Assembly: GCA_938005265.1 (NCBI GenBank)
Contig: CALLOA010000111.1
Span: 1-36,640 of the forward strand
DNA length: 36,640 nucleotides
From: an uncultured Granulosicoccaceae bacterium
GTDB taxonomy: Bacteria; Pseudomonadota; Gammaproteobacteria; Granulosicoccales; Granulosicoccaceae
Direction: 5' to 3'
Below the pieces are notes generated by a model. That model had not been told where the DNA came from. It saw nothing but the letters and a program-made list of their open reading frames with translations, and made no database searches. Position numbers and translations under genes: made by a program. This document shows positions 26,895 to 34,879 of this stretch, in pieces (within the stretch, counting starts at the first letter, position 1; each line of letters begins with the position of its first letter).

Positions 26895-27512
26895 ATGTTG
26901 CTACCTGCTCCTGTGTTGCTTGGCGCACAAACGGTAATCAACCGTTTGCTGCTGCTAGATCCCGAAAGTCATGCCAGTGCATCGGAACTGGAAGGCAAAG
27001 TATTCAAGGTAGAGGTCAAGGGGCCGGGAATCGAAATATACCTGATGTTCTTGCATGATGGTGTGGAGCTTTCGCGTTTTTATGATGATGAGCCTGATGT
27101 TGTTCTCTCCGGGTCCGTGTTTGCGTTGCTGTCTTTGTTAAGAAACAGCGATTCCTTGTTTGACGGCACTGTCAGCGTTGCGGGGGATACGTCGTCTGCA
27201 CGCAAGCTAAAACAAATCATGGATGAGATGGACGTTGATTGGGAAGAACAGTTATCCGGCGTTGTTGGAGATACTGCATCCCATCAATTTTTCCGAGTAG
27301 CCAGTGGGTTTCGCCAGCTCTTTGAGCAAGGCACAGAACGACTGCGTTCAGAGACTGCGGATTTTCTGCGAGGTCCTGCAGGTGTGGCAGTTAATGAAGA
27401 AGAAGTCAGAGATTTCTGTCAGTCAGTAGATACGATAAGAAATGACGTTGATCGCATGGAGGCAAGAATTGCCAGTCTTGAAAAAACGTTACCGGCATCC
27501 GGTCACGAATAA
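26895..27512 (+). CDS. ubiJ: Ubiquinone biosynthesis accessory factor UbiJ
   Basis: UbiJ is an SCP2-domain lipid-binding protein that, with UbiK, supports the soluble ubiquinone-synthesis complex. The 205-residue product has the SCP2 fold pattern in the first half (LEGKVFKVEVKGPGIEIYLM, DVVLSGSVFALLSLL, FDGTVSVAGDTSSARKL). The family C-terminal half follows (DWEEQLSGVVGDTASHQFFRV), ending in a coiled coil (VDTIRNDVDRMEARIASLEK). Length and gene order between ubiE and ubiB are as in E. coli. The ATG at 26895 is preceded by GGAGGGTTGGA, a good ribosome-binding site. Confidence 0.93.
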   Translation: MLLPAPVLLGAQTVINRLLLLDPESHASASELEGKVFKVEVKGPGIEIYLMFLHDGVELSRFYDDEPDVVLSGSVFALLSLLRNSDSLFDGTVSVAGDTSSARKLKQIMDEMDVDWEEQLSGVVGDTASHQFFRVASGFRQLFEQGTERLRSETADFLRGPAGVAVNEEEVRDFCQSVDTIRNDVDRMEARIASLEKTLPASGHE

Positions 27513-27532
27513 AAAATCACGGAATAAACCTC

Positions 27533-29293
27533 TTGGCTGCCCAGAACAAGTCTTCCATTCTCAATCCCTACAGCCTGCTGAGGTTGCTGAAAATTGAGCA
27601 TGTGTTTGTCAAATATGGATTGGAAAATCTTATATTTGAAGCAGCAGGGCGTGAGTGGCTGAACTCTATCTTTCTGCTGTCACCTACCCGCTGGCTGTAC
27701 AAGGAGCAACGATCTTTACCCAGGGGTGAACGAATTCGTCTGGCCTTGCAGGAGCTTGGTCCGGTGTTCGTGAAGTTGGGTCAGGTGCTTTCTACACGCC
27801 GGGACCTGCTGCCGGATGATATAGGTGATGAGTTGGCATTACTGCAGGATCAAGTTCCTCCATTTGATTCGCAACAAGCCAGGAATGAAATAGAAACGGC
27901 ATTGCGGGCAAGCATTGAGGAGACATTCGGATCATTCGAAGACACGCCAATTGCTTCGGCATCCGTTGCCCAGGTTCATGGTGCCACGCTGTTTGACGGA
28001 ACTCATGTCGTTGTAAAAGTTCTACGTCCCGGTATCGCGAAAACCATCCATCGTGATGTGAATTTGATGTATGTACTGGCTGGTCTGGCCAGTGCCCTGC
28101 TTGCCGATGGCAAGCGTTTGCGAGCTCGTGAAGTTGTTTCTGAATATGACAGGACTATTCATAACGAACTTGATCTGATTCGCGAAGGTGGCAATGCGGA
28201 TACGCTCAGGCATAATCACCGCGATATAGACAAGTTGTATGTGCCGCAGGTGTACTGGGATTACACGCGGACGAACGTATTGGTGCTTGAAAGAGTTTAC
28301 GGCATACCCATCAGGAATATCGATGAGATGCATAAAGCCGGTATCGACATGAAAAAACTGGCAGAACATGGTGTTGAAATTTTCTATACACAAGTTTTTC
28401 ATCACAACTTTTTCCACGCCGACATGCACCCGGGTAATATTTTCGTATCCGGGGAAAATCCGGGTTACCCCAATTACATTGCCATTGATTTTGGAATCAT
28501 GGGCTCCTTAACTGAGCAGGATCAGCACTATATAGGGGAAAATCTGCTGGCTTTCTTTACACGGGATTATCGCCGCGTAGCGCAGCTGCATGTCGATTCA
28601 GGTTGGGTGCCTGCTGATACCAGTGTCTCGGAATTTGAGCTGGCTATCCGATCGGTCTGTGATCCCATATTCCAGAAACCGTTATCGGAAATATCCTTTG
28701 GAGCAGTTCTCGTACAGTTGTTTAATACAGCCCGGCGATTTGAAATGGAGGTACAGCCGCAACTGGTGTTGCTGCAAAAAACGCTGCTTAATATTGAAGG
28801 GCTGGGTCGTCAGCTCTACCCGGATCTTGATCTTTGGGCCACGGGTAAGCCGTTTCTTAAAAATTGGGTGACTGAGCGGCGTGGACCGGAAGCTTTAATA
28901 AAACGGTTCGTTCAGCAAGCGCCGCTGATTATCGACAGGTTGCCGGAAATGCCAATGATGCTGCATGCTATTGTTGAAGCTCAAACACTGGCAGCTCAAA
29001 GCCAAATGGGCCGAGTCCCGGTACCCAAGGGAGAAACCTCGACACCGGATATGCGTATGAACCCGGTTAATGCCCGTGCGCAAATGCTCGCGGCTCACTC
29101 ACGCCATCGCTACGGGCAGGCCAGCCGCGGCTTGTCATTTTCGGTTGTTGGTAGTTGCTTGTTTCTGGCAATGATTATTATCGGTGCGGCGCGTTATGTG
29201 GTTGATACCGATAGTGCGGTCCTTCCCTGGTTTTTATGGCCGGTTTTGTTTGTTTCACTGGTCCTGATGTTAAAAGGACTGCGTCGAAGTTAG
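27533..29293 (+). CDS. ubiB: Ubiquinone biosynthesis ATPase/kinase-like UbiB
   Basis: UbiB is a membrane-anchored atypical kinase-like ATPase required for aerobic ubiquinone synthesis. Diagnostic elements are the KxGQ motif KLGQVLSTRRD (Lys81), the Ala-rich loop ASASVAQVHGA at 141-151 replacing the usual P-loop, the ATP-binding lysine in VVKVLRPG (Lys162), HADMHPGN at 295-302, and the metal site IDFG around Asp319. Two C-terminal membrane helices are visible (about residues 535-556 and 562-580). At 586 residues it is slightly longer than E. coli (546). The start is TTG at 27533, 20 bp after ubiJ; no better upstream ATG exists. Confidence 0.95.
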   Translation: MAAQNKSSILNPYSLLRLLKIEHVFVKYGLENLIFEAAGREWLNSIFLLSPTRWLYKEQRSLPRGERIRLALQELGPVFVKLGQVLSTRRDLLPDDIGDELALLQDQVPPFDSQQARNEIETALRASIEETFGSFEDTPIASASVAQVHGATLFDGTHVVVKVLRPGIAKTIHRDVNLMYVLAGLASALLADGKRLRAREVVSEYDRTIHNELDLIREGGNADTLRHNHRDIDKLYVPQVYWDYTRTNVLVLERVYGIPIRNIDEMHKAGIDMKKLAEHGVEIFYTQVFHHNFFHADMHPGNIFVSGENPGYPNYIAIDFGIMGSLTEQDQHYIGENLLAFFTRDYRRVAQLHVDSGWVPADTSVSEFELAIRSVCDPIFQKPLSEISFGAVLVQLFNTARRFEMEVQPQLVLLQKTLLNIEGLGRQLYPDLDLWATGKPFLKNWVTERRGPEALIKRFVQQAPLIIDRLPEMPMMLHAIVEAQTLAAQSQMGRVPVPKGETSTPDMRMNPVNARAQMLAAHSRHRYGQASRGLSFSVVGSCLFLAMIIIGAARYVVDTDSAVLPWFLWPVLFVSLVLMLKGLRRS

Positions 29294-29395
29294 CTCGTTA
29301 GTTTTCACGCGCCGCCCAAAGAGGCGTTAAATATCATCTCCTTACCACTACTGTTTTTATCAGTACAAGGTAATGGATCTTGGTAGAATCGGAAC

Positions 29396-31591
29396 ATGGA
29401 TGTTTCAGATATTCTTGACGGGCTGAACGACGCCCAACGTGAAGCGGTTACTGCACCTGCCGGTCATATTCTGGTCCAGGCGGGTGCCGGCAGTGGCAAG
29501 ACACGTGTATTGACCCATCGCATAGCCTGGCTTAATCGCGTCGAAGGTATTTCCCCGTTCGGAATTCTTGCTGTTACCTTTACCAACAAGGCCGCAAGGG
29601 AAATGCGTAACCGTGCTGAAAGTTTACTCGGCAGTCCGGTTGGCCCCATGTGGATAGGTACGTTCCACGGCATAGCTCACCGCTTTCTACGAACCCACTA
29701 CAAAGAAGCCGGCCTACCGGAAGCTTTTCAGATCATTGATTCTGATGATCAGCTGCGGATTATCAAACGCTTGCTGCGTTCAATGAATCTGGATGAATCA
29801 CAGTGGGTGCCACGCCAGGTGCAGTGGTTTATCAATGGTGAAAAAGATGAGGGCAGGCGCCCGCAACATAACACTGATGACTCTGACCCGATCGTTGTGC
29901 AATATCTGAACATTTACAAAGCCTATGAAGCGGCCTGTGAGCGTGCCGGCACCATAGATTTTGCCGAACTGCTATTGCTCACACTGGAGACCTTACGAGA
30001 TAACGAAGCACTTCTTGATCATTATCGAAACCGTTTTAAACATTTGCTGATTGATGAATTTCAGGATACCAATACCATTCAATACGCCTGGGTTAAGCTA
30101 CTCGCTGGTGATACGGGCAGTGTGTTTGCAGTGGGTGATGATGATCAATCCATCTATGCCTGGCGTGGTGCAAAAGTTGAAAATATTCTTGACTTCAACA
30201 AAGATTTTAAAGACACCCAACTAATAAGGCTGGAACAGAACTACCGCTCAACTGGCAATATTTTAGGAGCGGCGAATGCACTGATTGAGTGTAACCACGG
30301 TCGCTTGGGTAAGAACTTGTGGACTGATGATAACGAAGGCGAACTAATTACACTTTACAACGCTTACAACGAAAGTGATGAAGCGCGCTTTATCGCTGAT
30401 ACCATTCAGGCAGGTGTATCGTCGAATGGTGCAAGGCGCAGTGACTACGCCATTCTGTATCGCTCTAATGCCCAGTCACGCTCGATAGAAGAATATCTGC
30501 TGGCTGCCGGTATTGCTTACCGTGTTTATGGAGGTTTGCGATTTTTTGAAAGAGCAGAAATAAAAGATGCACTGGCCTACTTGCGTTTAAGTCTTCATGC
30601 TTATGATGATGTGTCATTTGAGCGAGTCATTAACCAACCACCACGTGGTATCGGTGATAAAACGCTGGGCATGATTCGTACTGCAGCACGGGATAATAAC
30701 GAAACTTATTGGCAGGCTGCTTTTTCACTATTGCAAGCAGGTGCACTTACGGCTCGGGCTCGTACAGCTGTTGAAGGTTTTGCCACACTGATTCAAAATC
30801 TGACACGCGAAGTTAACGAACAGGTTGATGAGGATGGTGAACCTAATCTGCAGAAAATAGTGGAGCTGGTTATTGAAAAAAGTGGCTTGTTAAAACACTT
30901 TGGAAAAGATGAAACAGAGCGTGGCCAGTCACGTGTTGAAAACCTCAAGGAATTATCAACCGCTGCAAGAACATTCCAGTTCCAGGCCGATATAGATAAT
31001 AACTTGGGGCCGCTGGATGCTTTCCTTGCACATGCCATTTTAGAAGCAGGGGAAGGGCAAGCTGAAACTGATCAGGACAGTGTTCAATTGATGACACTGC
31101 ACTCGGCCAAAGGTCTGGAGTTTCCGGTTGTATTTATTGCTGGTATGGAGCAAGGGTTATTTCCTCACCAGCGTTCAGCGGAGGAGCCGGGGCGAATGGA
31201 AGAGGAGCGAAGACTTTGTTATGTGGGCATTACACGCGCAAGGCAAAAACTGTATCTCACAATGGCTGAGAATAGGCGGCTTTACGGGCGTGACCAATAC
31301 AATCCGCCATCACGTTTTGTCAAGGAGTTGCCAAAGGAATTACTGGATGAAATCCGGCCACGGATGAAACTGACACAACCCGTTTATCAGCCGTTAAAGG
31401 AACCTGAAATTGAAGACATGACGCACGGCATAGTGTTGCAAGTAGGGCAGCAGGTCATGCATAAAAAGTTTGGCACAGGTGTTGTGCTTGATCACGAAGG
31501 TAGTGGCCAGACTGCAAGGGTTCAGGTCAATTTTGAAGATGCAGGTGCAAAGTGGTTAGTGCTTGCTTATGCTAATTTGCAGGCTGATTAA
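29396..31591 (+). CDS. uvrD: DNA helicase II UvrD
   Basis: UvrD is the 3'-5' SF1A helicase of nucleotide-excision and mismatch repair. It begins MDVSDILDGLNDAQREAV, close to E. coli UvrD. Helicase motifs are in order: Q-motif LNDAQREAV, Walker A AGAGSGKT (29-36), Walker B LLIDEFQDTN (Asp220-Glu221), GDDDQSIYAWRGA, LEQNYRS, LMTLHSAKGLEFPVVF and VGITRAR. The C-terminal Tudor-like segment (VGQQVMHKKFGTGVVLDHEG) is typical of UvrD/PcrA rather than Rep. It is 731 residues, close to the E. coli 720. A dyad TACTG-N7-CAGTA lies upstream at 29349-29365, but its spacing does not match a standard LexA box. Confidence 0.96.
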   Translation: MDVSDILDGLNDAQREAVTAPAGHILVQAGAGSGKTRVLTHRIAWLNRVEGISPFGILAVTFTNKAAREMRNRAESLLGSPVGPMWIGTFHGIAHRFLRTHYKEAGLPEAFQIIDSDDQLRIIKRLLRSMNLDESQWVPRQVQWFINGEKDEGRRPQHNTDDSDPIVVQYLNIYKAYEAACERAGTIDFAELLLLTLETLRDNEALLDHYRNRFKHLLIDEFQDTNTIQYAWVKLLAGDTGSVFAVGDDDQSIYAWRGAKVENILDFNKDFKDTQLIRLEQNYRSTGNILGAANALIECNHGRLGKNLWTDDNEGELITLYNAYNESDEARFIADTIQAGVSSNGARRSDYAILYRSNAQSRSIEEYLLAAGIAYRVYGGLRFFERAEIKDALAYLRLSLHAYDDVSFERVINQPPRGIGDKTLGMIRTAARDNNETYWQAAFSLLQAGALTARARTAVEGFATLIQNLTREVNEQVDEDGEPNLQKIVELVIEKSGLLKHFGKDETERGQSRVENLKELSTAARTFQFQADIDNNLGPLDAFLAHAILEAGEGQAETDQDSVQLMTLHSAKGLEFPVVFIAGMEQGLFPHQRSAEEPGRMEEERRLCYVGITRARQKLYLTMAENRRLYGRDQYNPPSRFVKELPKELLDEIRPRMKLTQPVYQPLKEPEIEDMTHGIVLQVGQQVMHKKFGTGVVLDHEGSGQTARVQVNFEDAGAKWLVLAYANLQAD

Positions 31592-31863
31592 TTCAGCCGG
31601 TGCTACGTTCGAAATATACAATTCCGCCAATGTCGATTTCTGCCAAGGATGTCTACTGAGAGGTTTCCGAGGTGGCATTTCCAAGAGGATTTTCATAAGT
31701 CCGTCTAGTGTCGCCAAACTGTGTCATTGGTGTTACACAGCAATGTTTTTTTAACAGATAGTTTTGACAGATAGATAACTTAGGTCGCATTACAACAGCA
31801 CTAGCATCGTAAATTACCGACAATTTAGAATGGCCGGCTAAACTCTGGTGGTAAAATCGGAGC
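31592..31863. other. uvrD-lipoprotein intergenic region
   Basis: This 272-bp gap holds a possible uvrD terminator (31725-31752) and an exact -35 hexamer TTGACA at 31764-31769, which has no good -10 at normal spacing. A short direct repeat ACAGATAG occurs at about 31754 and 31767. No gene is supported. Confidence 0.5.
31725..31752 (+). terminator. Possible intrinsic terminator downstream of uvrD
   Basis: CATTG (31725-31729) pairs with CAATG (31741-31745), with an inner GTG/CAC extension and a two-base bulge, followed directly by seven T residues. Stem GC content is modest and it is about 130 bp after uvrD, so this is tentative. Confidence 0.45.
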
Positions 31864-34791
31864 ATGCATACCTCAAAGTTGTTATCTAAAGCTTACTACG
31901 GCAAGAAGAGTTGGTACGGTGTTCTTCTATTTGTCACTGTACTTATCAACGGTTGCTCAGGAGCGAGCAGCTCCGGAAACACAAATGGAGATGATTCACT
32001 TCCACCGGTCGCAGATTCCGTATCTGTAAACAGCCCCGATTCTGGAAACACCCCAGAGCCTGAAAACACTCCAGAGCCTGAAAATGCGCCTGAGTCCGAA
32101 GCATCCCTTTTGGATCCAAATTTAACGGGTTCTAATTCAGAAGAGACTACCGTAGCAGCCACCACCCGCGTTACTTTAAACATCACTGTGCCTGCATATC
32201 AGTCAGATGCGCTACAAGTTCGAGTGGCTTGGGGTCAGATAGACACGGTAGCGGCTTGGGTGGTTGATGAATCGTGGACGCTTACAGAAGACTTTCCCGC
32301 AAACACTGAGCATCGCTTGTTTGTCACCTTTGCCGATAATAATGGTCAAACCATCCTTGGTACTGTCGATCAGGTTTTTGCAACGGGTAGTGAACAGCAG
32401 ACGTTAGACATTAATGTCAGTCAGTTCGATACGACAAGTTGGGATGCGGATAGTGATGGTGTCAGCAATCTGGAAGAGTCACGAGCTGGTACTGATCCAT
32501 TGATGGATGATGTGCTGCAGGAAGTCCAGGCCAGCATCGAACTGATCGCCAATAGTATCTTTCGAATAAGATGGCAGCCTGTCGCCGGTGCGCAGACTTA
32601 TCGAGTCATGGAAAATGCCGATGGGCAGTCAGAGTATTTGCAGTTAGGCGAAGATATTAATTCAACGGTTGAACTGTATGATCACAATGTGTCAGATAGC
32701 GGCCCAAGCTTACTGTTTGAGAGGCTCAATGCCCGCTATCTGGTCCAGGCCTGTAATAGCACCGGTTGTGTAGAGTCCAATGAACTGTCGGTTTCGAATT
32801 TATTTGAAACGGGTCTTGGCTACGTGGTTTCCAGTAACTTTGAATTGGAAGATGATTTTGGTTCAGACATCAGTCTGAGTGCTGATGGCAACACACTGGC
32901 CGTAGGTGCAAGAACAGAGAAAAGTACTGCTGCCGGAATAAACGCTGACCAGCTTGATAACTCTGGATTCTTTATTGGCGCTGTCTATGTGTTTGTGAGA
33001 ATAGGTAATACATGGCAACAGCAGGCTTATGTAAAAGCGAGTGATGCAGATAATTCATTTTTTGGAAGTAGAGTGGGTTTGAGTGCTGACGGAAACACCA
33101 TGGTTGTTAGTGGTGGTGGTATCTATATTTTTGAGAGAACAAACGGTGATTGGCGGGAGAGCGAACAATTTCCGGGCCATCGATCAGTTATAAGCGCCGA
33201 TGGCAATGTTGTGGCTGCCGAGGGCCCCGGTTTATCTGATGAAGTGAACGTTTTCGCGCGACGTAATGGCCAGTGGCAACAAGAAGCGACACTGAGAGCT
33301 TCATTCAGCGGCAGCGATGATTTTTTTGGCAACAGTTTGAGTCTTAACGCTGATGGTACCACCTTGGCGATCGGGGCAGACTTGGAAGACAGTGGTGCTA
33401 CCGGCATAGATGGTAATGAATCAGACAACTCAGCACAAAATTCAGGTGCTGTTTTTGTCTTTGCGCGTACTAATGATAGTTGGCAGCAACAAGCCTACCT
33501 CAAAGCCAGTAACGCAGAAACTGACGATCAGTTTGGTACTCGGCTGTCTATTAGTGCCGATGGCAATACCCTGGCCGTTGCAGCGACACACGAAGACAGC
33601 TTCGCAACTGGTGTCAACGGAGATCAGGCTGATAATTTCGTCCGGGATTCGGGTGCTGTTTATGTTTTCCAGAGACAAAACAGTAACTGGCAACAACAGG
33701 CCTATCTGAAAGCCAGTAACACAGCACGGGAGGACTGGTTTGGTTCTGATCTTAGCCTGAATGCGGCCGGTGACACATTGGTTGTTTCAGCAATCGGTTC
33801 ACGTTTCTCCAGTGCCGATCCTCGTGCCGGGCAGATATATTTTTTCAGGCGCAATAATGAAAGCTGGCAGCAACAAGCCTACCTCACGGCCAGTGATGAT
33901 GACACTGTGGATCTATTCGGAGATGAGCTCAGCCGCCTATCTTCTGACGGTAATACACTTGCCGTGGCTATGCCACGCTATGGAGCGATCTATATCTATA
34001 GTAGTGATACGGGATTGATCGAAGACATTGCCAATACCGGCCCGGTGACTGATTCCGCTGAAACAGAAATACGAGACATATTTTCGATTGGGCCTTCGGG
34101 CTTCTTTTCTTTCCATCCGTATGATGTTGAATCACAAATTCCAACAACGCGACCCTACTTTGAACAGACGGAGCTTTTGCCGCCGGAAATTTTGGCAAGT
34201 GGCATGATCAACCCGGATCGATGGGGGCTGACACAAATGCTTATCATTGATTTAGATGCGTCAGGCACTGGAACGTTCTCAGACAATCGTGAAGAACGCA
34301 GCCCCGCGGGGCGATCCACCCGCTTCGTAACCACGGCTAACCGAACAAATACCGGTGGTTCCATGCAGTTTATGGGCACCCTAACCCGGTTCCATTCAGA
34401 ATCAGGCGCTGAGACTGAATTCGAAATAACCACAGAAACACAAGTGACAGACACGGGTATGCGATTCCAGACCGGTACTCTTGTTGACAGGTACAACAAC
34501 TTTGGTGGCTATCTGGGGCAGAGGCGGACAATTACCTATGAATTGACTGGAAGTATTACTGGCAATTCACGCGATTGCGAAGCTGTAGCTGGCAGGTTGA
34601 CTCTTGAAAACATGCCAACCCCAAGCGGTCCTCTTACAGAAGATCTCGACATAATAACCGCAAGCAAAACGATAGAAGACGAGCACTGGACAGTTACTGT
34701 AACTGACCTGGACGGACGGTTCCGCAATGAATTCCTGGCGCGGCGCCTGTTGACCAATTTCTATTGTGATTACCCTGAACTTCGCCAATAA
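31864..34791 (+). CDS. Predicted lipoprotein with seven FG-GAP-type propeller repeats
   Basis: I do not recognise a named gene. The 975-residue protein has a lipoprotein signal (LLFVTVLINGC, lipidated Cys31) and a Ser/Gly/Pro-rich linker with TPEPEN-type repeats (about residues 62-79). A beta-rich domain (about 97-190) and a calcium-loop motif DADSDGVSNLEE (from Asp194) follow, then a fibronectin-III-like domain (about 219-318). Seven repeats of the form FG-x-LSxSADGNTLAVGA...VYVFxRxxxxWQQQAYLKAS cover about 320-710, predicting one complete seven-bladed beta-propeller of the FG-GAP kind. The last 260 residues (from about 715) match nothing I know and contain two Cys near the end. Probably outer-membrane or cell-surface; binding or adhesion is inferred. 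It converges with the FN3 gene. Confidence 0.82.
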   Translation: MHTSKLLSKAYYGKKSWYGVLLFVTVLINGCSGASSSGNTNGDDSLPPVADSVSVNSPDSGNTPEPENTPEPENAPESEASLLDPNLTGSNSEETTVAATTRVTLNITVPAYQSDALQVRVAWGQIDTVAAWVVDESWTLTEDFPANTEHRLFVTFADNNGQTILGTVDQVFATGSEQQTLDINVSQFDTTSWDADSDGVSNLEESRAGTDPLMDDVLQEVQASIELIANSIFRIRWQPVAGAQTYRVMENADGQSEYLQLGEDINSTVELYDHNVSDSGPSLLFERLNARYLVQACNSTGCVESNELSVSNLFETGLGYVVSSNFELEDDFGSDISLSADGNTLAVGARTEKSTAAGINADQLDNSGFFIGAVYVFVRIGNTWQQQAYVKASDADNSFFGSRVGLSADGNTMVVSGGGIYIFERTNGDWRESEQFPGHRSVISADGNVVAAEGPGLSDEVNVFARRNGQWQQEATLRASFSGSDDFFGNSLSLNADGTTLAIGADLEDSGATGIDGNESDNSAQNSGAVFVFARTNDSWQQQAYLKASNAETDDQFGTRLSISADGNTLAVAATHEDSFATGVNGDQADNFVRDSGAVYVFQRQNSNWQQQAYLKASNTAREDWFGSDLSLNAAGDTLVVSAIGSRFSSADPRAGQIYFFRRNNESWQQQAYLTASDDDTVDLFGDELSRLSSDGNTLAVAMPRYGAIYIYSSDTGLIEDIANTGPVTDSAETEIRDIFSIGPSGFFSFHPYDVESQIPTTRPYFEQTELLPPEILASGMINPDRWGLTQMLIIDLDASGTGTFSDNREERSPAGRSTRFVTTANRTNTGGSMQFMGTLTRFHSESGAETEFEITTETQVTDTGMRFQTGTLVDRYNNFGGYLGQRRTITYELTGSITGNSRDCEAVAGRLTLENMPTPSGPLTEDLDIITASKTIEDEHWTVTVTDLDGRFRNEFLARRLLTNFYCDYPELRQ

Positions 34792-34879
34792 CATTTGGGT
34801 GTGCTATTGGATACGAATCCATAATTTATTCTGCAAGCAAGGTATGAATTAAGCCTGTCTCCCGTAATCGACAGTCATT

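Noticed and set aside
29349..29365. LexA-like dyad TACTG-N7-CAGTA upstream of uvrD
   Set aside because: The classical gammaproteobacterial SOS box needs CTG-N10-CAG; the spacing here is three bases short. Worth reconsidering only if this organism's LexA recognises another spacing.
34808..34821. TGGAT-ACGA-ATCCA hairpin between the two convergent right-end genes as a terminator
   Set aside because: The stem is only five base pairs and neither side has a clean T-run; not strong enough to annotate.
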